DNA of 64,000 bases from Rhodanobacter sp. C05. Lineage in GTDB: Bacteria > Pseudomonadota > Gammaproteobacteria > Xanthomonadales > Rhodanobacteraceae. The stretch lies in NCBI RefSeq assembly GCF_002001165.1, contig NZ_MUNQ01000008.1, positions 1-64,000 on the forward strand, written 5' to 3'. The notes under the pieces were generated by a model, which made no database searches, had not been told where the DNA came from, and saw nothing but the letters and a program-made list of their open reading frames with translations. Below, piece after piece: positions 17,345 through 26,633 of the stretch. Both the position numbers and the translations under genes were made by a program. The first letter of the stretch is position 1. Every line of letters starts with the position of its first letter.

Positions 17345-18263
17345 ACCTTACGTTCCAGCCGATGCGGGAGCCTGGGACGTCGTGGTGGAGCATTCCAGGA
17401 ACGGCAACTTCCTGCACCGGCGCGGTTACATGGATTACCACGCCGATCGCTTCGTCGACTGTTCGCTGATGGTCGAGCGGGATGACAAGGCCGTAGCGGT
17501 TTTCCCTGCGAACATTCGGGACAACCTGGTCGTGAGTCACGGTGGCCTTACCTATGCCGGGCTTGTTTCGACCCACGCGTTGCGTGCCGAATCGACGCTT
17601 GCGGTATTCGAGAACCTGGGCAAGCACTATCGCTCGCTGGGTGTGGAACGTGTCATCTACAAGGCAGTTCCGCACGTGTTCCATGCGTATCCCGCGGAAG
17701 AAGACCTGTATGCCCTGCATCGGTTGGGAGCGCGGCTGAATCGCCGCGACATGTCCTCGGTGATTGCGTTGCAGGAACCGTTTCACTTCACGGACGGACG
17801 AAGGCGCGCCGTCGGCAAGGCAGGCAAGGCAGGCATCACGTTGCAGGTGGGTGCCGATCTCGCAGACTTCCACGCGTTGCTTTCGGAGGTGTTGCAAAAG
17901 CATGGCGTCGTGCCAGTCCACAGCTTGCCGGAATTGCGCCTGCTGCAAGCCCGGTTTCCCGGGCACATCGTGCTTCATGAGGCTCGCCTCGAGGGCACCC
18001 TCCTGGCGGGTGCTCTTGTCTACGATTTCGGCAGGACCGTGCACACCCAATATCTGGCTGCATCGGACGAAGGGCAGCACCTGGGTGCACTCAGCCTCCT
18101 TCTGGCAGAACTCATCACCGACACATATGCGAAGAGGCTCTATTTTTCCTTCGGCATTTCCACCGAACAGGAAGGGCAGGTGCTCAACACCGGCCTGATC
18201 ACGCAAAAGGAATATTTTGGCGCGCGCGCCATCGTGCACGATTTCTACGAATGGCGGCTCTGA
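17331..18263 (+). CDS. GNAT/FemAB-like acyltransferase
   Basis: The protein has 310 residues. The ATG at 17331 is preferred because [16 protein letters not shown] is the usual opening of a GNAT domain; the frame extends back to 17280. The second half (about 200-300) carries a BioF2/FemAB-like acyl-CoA fold ([26 protein letters not shown], read in part, then [11 protein letters not shown]). Such enzymes in surface-polysaccharide loci acylate amino sugars or attach amino acids. It may act on the same 3-amino sugar as, or compete with, the NeuD-like enzyme. It overlaps both neighbours, which supports cotranslation. Confidence 0.7.
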   Translation: MLTVRPYVPADAGAWDVVVEHSRNGNFLHRRGYMDYHADRFVDCSLMVERDDKAVAVFPANIRDNLVVSHGGLTYAGLVSTHALRAESTLAVFENLGKHYRSLGVERVIYKAVPHVFHAYPAEEDLYALHRLGARLNRRDMSSVIALQEPFHFTDGRRRAVGKAGKAGITLQVGADLADFHALLSEVLQKHGVVPVHSLPELRLLQARFPGHIVLHEARLEGTLLAGALVYDFGRTVHTQYLAASDEGQHLGALSLLLAELITDTYAKRLYFSFGISTEQEGQVLNTGLITQKEYFGARAIVHDFYEWRL

Positions 18264-18292
18264 TGAAGACTGACCTGATGGAGACCGCCCTG

Positions 18293-19405
18293 ATGGACGT
18301 CCCGTTCCTCAGTCTCAAGGACGTCAATGCGCGGTATGCGGATGAGCTGAAGGCGGCCGCCGCGCGGGTGATCGATTCGGGTTGGTATGTGCTCGGCGAG
18401 GAGCTTTCGGCTTTCGAGCACGAGTTCGCGGACTATTGCGGCGTGCGTCATGCCGTGGGCGTGGGTAATGGACTGGATGCCCTGTCACTGATCCTGCGTG
18501 GCTACAAGGAACTTGGCGCCATCGAAGAGGGCGACGAGGTGATCGTGCCCGGCAATACCTTCATTGCCAGCTTTCTCGCGATTACCGAAAACCGGCTTGT
18601 GCCGGTTCCGGTCGAGCCCGATCCGATGACCTTCAACATCGATCCGGCTGATGTAGAGGCGGCCATTGGGCCACGTACGCGCGCGATCATGGCGGTGCAT
18701 CTGTATGGCCAGTTGGCAGACATGCCTGCCTTGGCTGCGCTGGCCCGGCGATACAACTTGCTCCTGATCGAAGATGCGGCACAGGCGCATGGAGCGATCG
18801 GCGACGGACGCAAGGCCGGCGCATTCGGCGATGCAGCGGCCTTCAGCTTCTTTCCCGCCAAGAATCTCGGCGCACTGGGTGATGGCGGTGCGGTGGTGAC
18901 TGGCAACAGGGAGCTGGCGGAGCGGATCGCGGCGTTGCGCAATTACGGTTCCGCCGTGAAGTACCAGCACCTCTTCCAGGGCCTCAATTCGCGGCTCGAC
19001 GAGATCCAGGCCGCCATGCTGCGGGTGAAGCTGAAGTATCTCGACCAGGACATCGCATGGCGTCGCCGCGTGGCGCAGCGCTATCGCAATGGCATCGTTC
19101 ATCCGCACATCCGGTTGCCGCATGTGGCGCGAGAGGAACAGCATGTCTGGCATCTGTTCGTGGTTCGTTGTCCACGCCGTGATGCCTTGCAACGACATCT
19201 GCAGGCGCAGGGCATCCAGAGCCAGGTGCACTATCCGGTGCCACCACATCGGCAACCGGCCTATGCAGCGTTGCGGGACTCTCATCTGCCGCTGACGGAA
19301 CGATTGCACGATGAAGTGCTGAGTCTTCCGATGGGACCGACGCTGCGCGACGACGCGGTGGATCGGGTGATCGCAGCCTGCCAGGCATTCGAGTGCCCCG
19401 CATGA
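18293..19405 (+). CDS. fdtB: DegT/DnrJ/EryC1/StrS sugar aminotransferase (FdtB-like)
   Basis: The protein has 370 residues. The ATG at 18293 has GGAG 9 bases upstream and gives the typical N-terminus [10 protein letters not shown]; ATGs at 18251 and 18263 are alternatives, the latter overlapping the previous stop. Family motifs are clear: [44 protein letters not shown], and [14 protein letters not shown] with the PLP-binding lysine. With FdtA in the same operon, it probably transfers an amino group to C3 of the dTDP-3-keto-6-deoxyhexose. The sugar configuration is not determined. Confidence 0.87.
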   Translation: MDVPFLSLKDVNARYADELKAAAARVIDSGWYVLGEELSAFEHEFADYCGVRHAVGVGNGLDALSLILRGYKELGAIEEGDEVIVPGNTFIASFLAITENRLVPVPVEPDPMTFNIDPADVEAAIGPRTRAIMAVHLYGQLADMPALAALARRYNLLLIEDAAQAHGAIGDGRKAGAFGDAAAFSFFPAKNLGALGDGGAVVTGNRELAERIAALRNYGSAVKYQHLFQGLNSRLDEIQAAMLRVKLKYLDQDIAWRRRVAQRYRNGIVHPHIRLPHVAREEQHVWHLFVVRCPRRDALQRHLQAQGIQSQVHYPVPPHRQPAYAALRDSHLPLTERLHDEVLSLPMGPTLRDDAVDRVIAACQAFECPA

Positions 19406-20652
19406 ACATTGTCCGCACAGGCTTCTACACCACCATCGCTACCGCCGCGCGGCTGCTTGCGGGTCTGGCCGTGATCAAGCTGGTGGCGTGGTTCGCCGGC
19501 CCCGCGGGCGTGGGCAAGCTGGGCCAGTTCATGAGCCTGATGTCGTTGCTGGCCGTGCTGGCTGGTGGCGGCATCAGTGCCGGCATCGTGAAGTACGTCG
19601 CCGAATACCGTCAAGACGCACAGAAATTGTCGCGCCTGCTTGCCGCGGCGCTCTGGTATGCGCTCTGCGCATCCTGCCTGATGGGAGGCGCCGCGCTGCT
19701 GTTCAGTCGGCAGATTGCGCTCTGGCTTCTGGGCGACCCGGGTTATGAAAGCCTGATCCGCGTACTCGCCGTGGCCCAGCTCGGCATTGCACTGGTCAAC
19801 TACATCCTCGCCGTGATCAACGGCTTCATGGATGTGCGCCGACTTGCCTTCATCCAGGTGCTGGGATCGGTTTTCAGCATCGTGCTGGTGCTCTGGCTGT
19901 CGCGCTGGCTGCATCTGTACGGCGCGCTATTGGCACTCGTCCTGGGTCAGCTGCTGTGCCTTGTCGTCGGCTTGCCGGCCTGGTGGCGCAGCCCATACTT
20001 CCAGCGCAGCATGCTGCGGATGCAGTTCGACCGCGAAATGACCCTGCGGCTCGCGGCCTTTTCGGTGATGACGCTCAGCTCCGCCTTGTTGCCGCCCCTG
20101 ATCAATATCGCGGTTCGCGATCACCTCGCGGTCCAGTTCGGCTGGGAGCAGGTCGGTTACTGGCAGGCCGTGAGCAAGGTGTCGGATGCCTATCTGCTGT
20201 TCCTCACCACGGCGATCAACATCTACTACCTGCCCAAGCTGGCGTCGACGCACGAGCGTGCGTCGCTGGTGCTCGAACTGCGCAATGCCTACCGCTACCT
20301 GTTGCCCGCTGTCATCGCTTTGGCGGTTGTGGTCTATGCCTTGAGAGGATGGGTGACACGCCTGCTGTTCAGTGCGGACTTCACGTCCGCCAATGCCTTG
20401 TACGGACCACAGCTGGTGGGCGATGTCATCAAGATCGCTTCCTTCATTCTGTCCTACGTCATGCTGGCCAAGGCGATGACGCGACTGTTCGTGATCTCCG
20501 AGTGCGTGTTCGGGGCCAGCTATCTGGTGCTGGTCTATGTGCTTACCGCGCACTTCGGTCTGGTCGGCGCGATGTACGCATTCACGATCAACTACGTGAT
20601 CTACCTCGTGTTCAATGTGCTGGTCGTGCGACGCTACCTGGGAGGGCTGTGA
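19402..20652 (+). CDS. wzx: Wzx-type O-unit flippase
   Basis: The protein has 416 residues. The ATG at 19402 overlaps the previous stop (ATGA). About 12 hydrophobic helices and the start [20 protein letters not shown] with [13 protein letters not shown] fit the polysaccharide-transport (MATE-superfamily) flippases near WzxE/WzxB. It would move undecaprenyl-linked repeat units across the inner membrane, for later polymerisation by the Wzy-like protein encoded two genes downstream. Confidence 0.85.
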   Translation: MNIVRTGFYTTIATAARLLAGLAVIKLVAWFAGPAGVGKLGQFMSLMSLLAVLAGGGISAGIVKYVAEYRQDAQKLSRLLAAALWYALCASCLMGGAALLFSRQIALWLLGDPGYESLIRVLAVAQLGIALVNYILAVINGFMDVRRLAFIQVLGSVFSIVLVLWLSRWLHLYGALLALVLGQLLCLVVGLPAWWRSPYFQRSMLRMQFDREMTLRLAAFSVMTLSSALLPPLINIAVRDHLAVQFGWEQVGYWQAVSKVSDAYLLFLTTAINIYYLPKLASTHERASLVLELRNAYRYLLPAVIALAVVVYALRGWVTRLLFSADFTSANALYGPQLVGDVIKIASFILSYVMLAKAMTRLFVISECVFGASYLVLVYVLTAHFGLVGAMYAFTINYVIYLVFNVLVVRRYLGGL

Positions 20653-20654
20653 CG

Positions 20655-21602
20655 ATGGCCTTCGACGTATCGAAAAACGAGGCAGCGATGCCGCTGGTCT
20701 CCGTGCTGATACCTGCGTTCAACCACGAACGTTTCGTGCAGCGCTGCCTGGACAGCGTGCTGGAAGATCCGTATCCGGCCAAGGAACTCATCATCATCGA
20801 TGACGGGTCGACCGACAAAACCGCCGACAGGATTGCTGATTGGGTGGCGACGCATTGCATGGATCTTCCGATCGAATATGTGCGTCGGGAAAACAGGGGC
20901 ATCGCTGCAACCTTGAACGAACTGGTGGCGCGCTCGAGCGGGGATTTTCTCCGTCCTGGCGCGAGCGATGACTATTTGTTGCCCGGCGGCCTTGGTGCCC
21001 AGGTCCGCTACCTGCTGGCGCATCCGGGTAAAGGAGCGGTGATCGGTGATTCGGTCGTCGTCGATCAGGACGGCAAAAAGATCCATGACAGCGGCATGCG
21101 TGATCTGCATGGCGCCAACAAGAGCCTCTATCGGTCCGATGAGGGCATACGACGCGCCATCATCAGCCAGTGGGCCATCGGCGGCCCGGTCGCGCTGATG
21201 AGAAGGAGCGCGCTCGACACCGTCGATCGCTGGAGTGAGGGCCTGCGTATCGAAGACTGGGATCTGTTTCTTCGGCTGGCAGCCCGTGATGCGCTTGGGT
21301 TCATCGATGTCAGCGTCTGCGCGTATCGCATTCACGGAAACAATCTGAGCACGACGCGTCACACAGGGACTCGCATCAGCAATCTTGCCGAGTCCAGACA
21401 GGTTGCGATGCGAAGAGCCAACCTGTTCGCGGAGCCGTACCGAACCTTGCTCAGGGCGCAGTCTCATTACATCGCTGCAAAAATCTCGTTCCTGGATAGA
21501 CGGCTGTGGCCGCTGCTGCATCACATGCTGGCTTATCTATCACTGGTCATGGTTTCAAAGGCCCGGACTCCAGCAGCAACCCCGGATGGAGAGAGGGCAT
21601 GA
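20655..21602 (+). CDS. Family 2 glycosyltransferase
   Basis: The protein has 315 residues. The ATG at 20655 has GGGAGG about 9 bases upstream; a GTG at 20649 is an alternative. The GT-A fold begins with PLVSVLIPAFNHERFVQRCL, then IIIDDGSTDKTADRI (nucleotide-sugar site), and has RPGASDD in place of the usual DxD-containing segment and EDWDLFLRLA as the ED-type catalytic motif. It likely adds one sugar of the surface-polysaccharide repeat unit on the cytoplasmic face. The C-terminus has one hydrophobic stretch near 285-305 that may touch the membrane. Confidence 0.88.
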   Translation: MAFDVSKNEAAMPLVSVLIPAFNHERFVQRCLDSVLEDPYPAKELIIIDDGSTDKTADRIADWVATHCMDLPIEYVRRENRGIAATLNELVARSSGDFLRPGASDDYLLPGGLGAQVRYLLAHPGKGAVIGDSVVVDQDGKKIHDSGMRDLHGANKSLYRSDEGIRRAIISQWAIGGPVALMRRSALDTVDRWSEGLRIEDWDLFLRLAARDALGFIDVSVCAYRIHGNNLSTTRHTGTRISNLAESRQVAMRRANLFAEPYRTLLRAQSHYIAAKISFLDRRLWPLLHHMLAYLSLVMVSKARTPAATPDGERA

Positions 21603-22789
21603 AACGGCTGCTGCGCCTTCCTTCAACCTATCTTGGGCTTCCGCTCCTGCTTGCCTGTGGGCTGACATGGCTCACCTACGATCTTTCCGCCGATTACCTG
21701 GAAGGCCTGCTTCTGCTGGTACTGGCGGCATCGGCCATCGTCCTGTTCGATGTGCAGGCAGGCGCGAGGCTGCCGGAGATCGCGCGATTTCGTTCGCGCA
21801 GCTACACCGGTACCCGAGACTCACTCGTCGCGCTGGCTTTTGCCGGCCTGATCATTCTCTTCTGCCTGCTTGATCTCGTACTGTTTCCCATTCCGTTGCT
21901 CGACAAGCCCTCGTCCTACGCCACGTTTGATGGTGGTCGCGAGCATATCCGGCACATTTCCGACATGTGCTGGGTACTTCCTCCGATCGGCCTTCTTTGT
22001 GTCAGGAGAAAATGGCTTCGCAACCTGCTCATCGTCTGTGGTTTTGCATTTCCCATACTGGTGATCGACCGGAACCGGGTCTTTGCCGCCTTGTTCTCAT
22101 TTGCACTCGTCATCGTGCTGCGCAGGGATGAAGCAAAACCATTGCCGTGGAAAACCCTGGCCTTGCTGGTATTCGCAGGTGGCAGCATTTTTTCGATCCT
22201 CGGCATCCTGCGATCCGGTTCGCTGGATTACGTCAGGCTGCCTTTCAGTGCGATATACCGTGCCGCCCCGCAGGGCATCAAATGGTTGCTTCTTTACAGC
22301 AGTGCGGGCCCCTATAACTTCAGCGCGATGCTGGCCAAGGATTACTCCAACGCCAGCTTTCTCATCAACCAGGTGGTTCCCCTGAGTGGGTCTGTCGCGA
22401 CAGCCGGGACGAACATCCCGCTGGATGCGCCGAATATCAACGTGGGAACTGAATTCCTTCCGTTCCTCCTGGCGCTGGGTCCCCTTGGTGCCATTGCATC
22501 GATGTTTGCCTTGTACGGCATGTTGCGATGGAGCGTGCAGCGTCTTCGCCCAGCGGTTCCGCTGTTTCCCTTTCTGATTTTCCTGCGCATTTCCTATGTA
22601 TGCGTCATGTCGCCTTTCGCGCCGCAGGCATTCATATGGACGAATGTCGGTTTTATCGGCATCTGCCTTTTCATGCAGGCCTTTGCGACATGGCTGCCGA
22701 ATAGACGAGTCGAGTGGCGGACAGACGCCAGAGAGGGCGATGCGCTTGTGACTTCCGTGCAAACCACGTCTTCGCAATCTTTCCAGTGA
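21599..22789 (+). CDS. wzy: Wzy-like polysaccharide polymerase
   Basis: The protein has 396 residues and about ten to eleven hydrophobic segments. A larger loop in the second half (about 230-310) is where Wzy-type polymerases have their periplasmic catalytic loop. Sequence identity within the family is always low, so the call rests on topology and position between wzx, a GT2 and a Wzz gene. The ATG at 21599 overlaps the GT2 stop (ATGA). Confidence 0.72.
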   Translation: MKRLLRLPSTYLGLPLLLACGLTWLTYDLSADYLEGLLLLVLAASAIVLFDVQAGARLPEIARFRSRSYTGTRDSLVALAFAGLIILFCLLDLVLFPIPLLDKPSSYATFDGGREHIRHISDMCWVLPPIGLLCVRRKWLRNLLIVCGFAFPILVIDRNRVFAALFSFALVIVLRRDEAKPLPWKTLALLVFAGGSIFSILGILRSGSLDYVRLPFSAIYRAAPQGIKWLLLYSSAGPYNFSAMLAKDYSNASFLINQVVPLSGSVATAGTNIPLDAPNINVGTEFLPFLLALGPLGAIASMFALYGMLRWSVQRLRPAVPLFPFLIFLRISYVCVMSPFAPQAFIWTNVGFIGICLFMQAFATWLPNRRVEWRTDAREGDALVTSVQTTSSQSFQ

Positions 22790-22800
22790 GAACAAAAACC

Positions 22801-23637
22801 ATGGAACAAGACGAAATCTACTTGATCGACCTCTGGCGTACCTTCTCCCGTGAATGGAAGTGGTTCGTGGCCGTGCTGATCGTGGTCCTGGCCTGTACCT
22901 ACGCCTTTGCGCACCTGGTGAAACGCCAGTGGGAGGGGACTGCCTGGATCCAGATCGGGCAGGTCGGGCAGGTGGTGTCGGGCCAGGATCCGAAAGTCGA
23001 ACCACTGCAGCGTGTGCTTGAGCGGCTGCAACTGGTGTCGTTCGAAAACGATGTCCTGAAAAGCGCCGGTTATGCACCCGATTCATCCGTGGCCCAGCTT
23101 TACCGCCAGAGCCTGAAGCTGGATCCGCTGCCTTATGCCGGCCCACTCATTCGGTTGACGGTGCGGGCCTACTCTCGGCAGCAGGCCAGCGAACTCGCCA
23201 CCGCGACGGTCACCCAGCTGCGTGCGATTCATCAACGCCTCGAAGAGATATCGCTGACGTCGGCGCGGGCGCGTCTCGCCCAGATCGAGGCCGACCTGCA
23301 GGCTGCCGAAGCTGATCAAGCCCGCTATCAACAAGCGGCCACACCGGTAAACAGGGGCGACGCAGGCACCAGGGACGTCCAGAGTCCGATGCTCGCCAGT
23401 GTGCTGCTGGCCAACAAGAACGAAGAGATCCGCGGCTTGCGGCAGGCGAGGAGCGATCTCATCGATCGCCTCGGCCCTGCCAATACGTATGAAACGTCGA
23501 TGATGTGGCCGGTCTATGTCCCCGACAGACAGGCGTTTCCGAGTCCCGAGTTGACCTGGGGGATCGGCCTCATGTTGGGGGTTCTTCTTGGCGCACTTGC
23601 GACCATTGCCAGAGGTATCACGCGTCGATCCACCTAG
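22801..23637 (+). CDS. wzz: Wzz-like chain-length determinant protein
   Basis: The protein has 278 residues. The N-terminus EQDEIYLIDLWRTFSREWKW precedes a transmembrane helix (about 20-42). A periplasmic coiled-coil domain (about 130-200, rich in Ala/Glu/Gln) follows, and a second helix lies near 250-270. This is the Wzz/PCP1 layout that sets the chain length of Wzy-made polymers. It is 11 bases after wzy and closes the Wzx/Wzy/Wzz set. A kinase domain is absent, so it is not the fused PCP2a type. Confidence 0.85.
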   Translation: MEQDEIYLIDLWRTFSREWKWFVAVLIVVLACTYAFAHLVKRQWEGTAWIQIGQVGQVVSGQDPKVEPLQRVLERLQLVSFENDVLKSAGYAPDSSVAQLYRQSLKLDPLPYAGPLIRLTVRAYSRQQASELATATVTQLRAIHQRLEEISLTSARARLAQIEADLQAAEADQARYQQAATPVNRGDAGTRDVQSPMLASVLLANKNEEIRGLRQARSDLIDRLGPANTYETSMMWPVYVPDRQAFPSPELTWGIGLMLGVLLGALATIARGITRRST

Positions 23638-23739
23638 AACTGGCCCACTTTCTCCGTCGAACCTGGCCGGATGCCGGATTCACCGCGACGCAGCGAGCGA
23701 TATATCCATGCCAGTTCCATTCAACCAAAACAGCCCCCG

Positions 23740-23772
23740 CCGGCACTCACTGAACAAGCCTGTGAGTGCCGG
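23740..23772 (+). repeat. Perfect 11-bp inverted repeat before the methyltransferase operon
   Basis: CCGGCACTCAC (23740-23750) and GTGAGTGCCGG (23762-23772) are perfect reverse complements with an 11-nt loop. No T-run follows. It ends 2 bases before the GGAG (23775-23778) of the methyltransferase at 23790, so in the mRNA it could control translation of that gene or mark the boundary after wzz. An operator site is also possible. Confidence 0.6.
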
Positions 23773-23789
23773 GACGGAGTTCGATCAAA

Positions 23790-24674
23790 ATGAGTGGGCC
23801 ACACAAGCTAGAAATCGTGCGCCAGGCTGTATCCGATACCAGCATCGGCCAGCGCCCACGGAGTGCCCCTTTGGACGAGGCGCAACTGCTCGATACGCAA
23901 CGCGCCTTCGACAGTGTCGCCGCAGACTATGACGGTCCGCGAGGCAATAACGAGCTGATCCAGCGCATGCGGTTGACCCTGTGGGACACCGTGCACAGCG
24001 AGGTCCCGGCAGGTGCCCGGCTGCTCGACCTGGGTTGTGGTACCGGCCTCGATGCACTCGAGTTCGCACGGCGCGGTTTCCATGTGGTCGCCTCCGATTG
24101 GTCGCCACAGATGGTTGAACGCACGCAGGCGCGCGTCGCCACTGCGGGTCTGCAATCCCGTGTCACGGCCACCCATCTGGGCGTCCAGCAGCTGGAAGAA
24201 CTCGAAGGCGAGTTCGACGCCATCTATTCGAACTTCGGGCCGCTGAATTGTGCGCCGGACCTTGGCGCAGTTGCAGCCGAATGCGCGCGTCTGCTGCGAC
24301 CCGGCGGCAGCCTGATTTTTTCGGTGATGGGCCGGATCTGTCCGTGGGAGCTTGGCCACTATGCGCTGCGGGGCCGCTTCAAGCGGGCTAGCGTGCGCGC
24401 AGCGCGAGGTGCGACGGCGGTGGGGATGAACCGCCACACGATCTGGACTCATTACTACCTTCCGCGCGAGTTCTATCGTGCCTTCGCCGAACACTTTTCA
24501 CTGCAGGGCTATCGCGCGCTGAGCCTGTTCCTGCCGCCGCCTTATCTGGTGGATTTCTACCGGCGCCGGCGCAACTGGTGCGAGCGGCTGGGTCGGCTCG
24601 ACGACCGCCTTGGTGGCCTGCCGCTGCTGCGCGACATGGGCGACCATTTCCTGATCGTGATGCGGCGGCGCTGA
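23790..24674 (+). CDS. Class I SAM-dependent methyltransferase
   Basis: The protein has 294 residues. The ATG at 23790 lies about 11 bases after GGAG. Motif I is LLDLGCGTGLDALEFA (about 85-100), followed by VVASDWSPQMV and, near the end of the Rossmann core, LLRPGGSLIFSV. The Arg-rich C-terminal part is unusual. It is the first gene of a plus-strand set with 4 to 24-base spacings. The substrate is unknown; small-molecule or glycan O-/N-methylation is likely. Confidence 0.85.
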   Translation: MSGPHKLEIVRQAVSDTSIGQRPRSAPLDEAQLLDTQRAFDSVAADYDGPRGNNELIQRMRLTLWDTVHSEVPAGARLLDLGCGTGLDALEFARRGFHVVASDWSPQMVERTQARVATAGLQSRVTATHLGVQQLEELEGEFDAIYSNFGPLNCAPDLGAVAAECARLLRPGGSLIFSVMGRICPWELGHYALRGRFKRASVRAARGATAVGMNRHTIWTHYYLPREFYRAFAEHFSLQGYRALSLFLPPPYLVDFYRRRRNWCERLGRLDDRLGGLPLLRDMGDHFLIVMRRR

Positions 24675-24678
24675 GCCC

Positions 24679-25908
24679 ATGGACATACTCCAGGCAGCGA
24701 TGGATGTCAGCTTGTGCCGGGCGGTCTCGGTCACGACGGAAGCCAGCTCGCGCGTGCCGCTGCCGATCCGGGCAGGGCGGATCGGTTCATCGCTGGCCGC
24801 GCGGGCGTATCGGGTCGATCTGCGCGACCATTTGATCTTCCCTGGCCTGATCAACGCGCATGAGCACCTGCACGTCAACACCGTACCGCCGCTGAAAACC
24901 GGCGCGCCCTTTCCCAACAGTTACGCCTGGATTGCGGCTTTCCAGGAACATTTCGAGGAGCCGGCCGTCATCGCCGCGCTGCAGGTGCCGAAGGAGTTGC
25001 GGCTGCGGCACGGTGCGCTGAAGAACCTGCTCGCCGGCACCACCTGTGTGGCGCATCACGATCCCTGGCATCCGGCGCTCGACGCGACGAATTTTCCGGT
25101 CGCACTGCTGCGTGATTACGGCTGGAGCTACGCGCTGGGCTGGCCCGGTTACGGTCCTCCAGTCCAGCAGAGCTTTGCCGCCACGCCGATAGATCGGCCC
25201 TGGCTGATCCACCTGGCCGAGGGTACCGATGCGACGGCGCAGGCCGAGCTGGCTCAGCTGGATCAACTGGGATGTCTGGCGGCGAACAGCGTACTGATCC
25301 ATGGCGTGGGCCTGTGCGAGCAGGATGTCGATCGCGTGATCGCCAGCGATGCCGCGGTGGTCTGGTGTCCGACCAGCAACCACTCCCTGCTTGGGCGGTC
25401 ACTCGATCCACAGCGCTTGTGCGCAGCCGGTCGGCTGGCGCTTGGCAGCGATTCACGGCTCAGCGGTGCCCGCGACCTGCTCGAGGAAATGCGCGGCATC
25501 GCAGCACGTGGCGAGCTCAATCCCGGACAGCTATTGGGACTGGTCACGACGCAGGCCGCCCGCATCCTGCGTCTGCCTTCGCGCGGCAGCCTCACGCCGG
25601 GCGTGCCCGCGGACCTGGTGATCGTCGAGGACCGTGGTGGCGATGAGGAGGGCAGTCTGGTGGGTATCGAGCGCAGCCAGATCCGCGCCGTGGTGCGCAA
25701 CGGCGTCCCCTGCATTGCCGATACCGATTTCGCCGAATGGTTTGCCGTCGCAGGCATGGAGGCCGTGCCAGTGACGCTGGATGGCAAGCCGAAGCTGCTG
25801 GCCAAGTCTCTGGCCGAACCGGCGCTGGTTGCGCTCGAACCCGGACTTGAACTGGCCGCTGATCGGAGCGAGTGCAATCGCGATCTCATCATGGAGGCAC
25901 GGTGCTAG
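24679..25908 (+). CDS. Amidohydrolase-superfamily metal-dependent hydrolase (deaminase-like)
   Basis: The protein has 409 residues. Superfamily metal ligands are visible: HEHLH (HxH on strand 1) after LIFPGLINA, then a His in LIHLAEG, another in VLIHGVGL, and the Asp in LALGSDSRLSG. The layout resembles the SsnA/AtzA/cytosine deaminase branch, which hydrolyses C-N or C-Cl bonds of ring or guanidine-like compounds. The last about 80 residues (VPADLVIVED onwards) form the usual beta-sandwich plus an extra tail. It sits 4 bases after a methyltransferase and 2 before another, inside a biosynthetic operon, so a tailoring role is more likely than general purine or pyrimidine salvage. Confidence 0.8.
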   Translation: MDILQAAMDVSLCRAVSVTTEASSRVPLPIRAGRIGSSLAARAYRVDLRDHLIFPGLINAHEHLHVNTVPPLKTGAPFPNSYAWIAAFQEHFEEPAVIAALQVPKELRLRHGALKNLLAGTTCVAHHDPWHPALDATNFPVALLRDYGWSYALGWPGYGPPVQQSFAATPIDRPWLIHLAEGTDATAQAELAQLDQLGCLAANSVLIHGVGLCEQDVDRVIASDAAVVWCPTSNHSLLGRSLDPQRLCAAGRLALGSDSRLSGARDLLEEMRGIAARGELNPGQLLGLVTTQAARILRLPSRGSLTPGVPADLVIVEDRGGDEEGSLVGIERSQIRAVVRNGVPCIADTDFAEWFAVAGMEAVPVTLDGKPKLLAKSLAEPALVALEPGLELAADRSECNRDLIMEARC

Positions 25909-25910
25909 TG

Positions 25911-26609
25911 ATGACGCACCCACCGATGCTCGAACCTGCCGAGGCCTATGCGCTGTGGGCATCCAGCTATCCGGCGCATGCCCACAATCCGGTCATGCAG
26001 GCCGAGGAACGCGCCATGCTCGGACTGATGCCGTCCACGCTGCAGGGACAGGCCGTGCTCGACGTCGGCTGTGGCAGCGGACGTTACATGCTGCATGCGC
26101 TGCAACGTGGCGCGGCGCGCGTGATCGGCGCGGATCTCTCGGCACCGATGCTCGAGCGCGCCGGCACCGAGCTGGCCAGGTTTCAACCGGATGCCGAAGT
26201 CGACCTGGTTCAGGGCAGCCTGACCGCGTTGCCGGTGCCGGATGCGCGGGCGAATCTGACGATCTGCGCCCTGGTCATCGGGCATCTGGAGAATCTGGAA
26301 CAGTCGCTGGCCGAACTGCGCCGGGTGACCCGACCCGGTGGCACGCTGCTGTGCAGCGACGTGCACCCGATCGGGCATGCGCTCGGCTGGGTGCGTGATT
26401 TCAAGTCCAGTGGACAGCGCTACGCCGTGCGGCATACGCAACACCTGTACAGCCATTGGCACGCAGCCTGCGCGACGCTCGGGCTGCGCATCGAGCAGGT
26501 GCTGGAGCCCATGCTCGATCCGATCGACATCCCTGACGGGGCACATTTCGACCACATGGCGCTGGAGGTTCCCGTCGCGCTGGTGTTCAAGCTCAGTCGC
26601 GCGTCCTGA
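25911..26609 (+). CDS. Class I SAM-dependent methyltransferase
   Basis: The protein has 232 residues. Motif I is VLDVGCGSGRYMLHAL (about 49-64), then VIGADLSAPMLERA, and RVTRPGGTLLCSDVHP. This is the Methyltransf_11/UbiE-like class. In-frame GTGs at 25902 and 25908 are alternative starts; GGAGG is at 25893-25897. It is distinct in sequence from the methyltransferase two genes upstream. The substrate is unknown. Confidence 0.87.
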   Translation: MTHPPMLEPAEAYALWASSYPAHAHNPVMQAEERAMLGLMPSTLQGQAVLDVGCGSGRYMLHALQRGAARVIGADLSAPMLERAGTELARFQPDAEVDLVQGSLTALPVPDARANLTICALVIGHLENLEQSLAELRRVTRPGGTLLCSDVHPIGHALGWVRDFKSSGQRYAVRHTQHLYSHWHAACATLGLRIEQVLEPMLDPIDIPDGAHFDHMALEVPVALVFKLSRAS

Positions 26610-26633
26610 TCGCTTTTGCCGCAGCCCTTCGCC

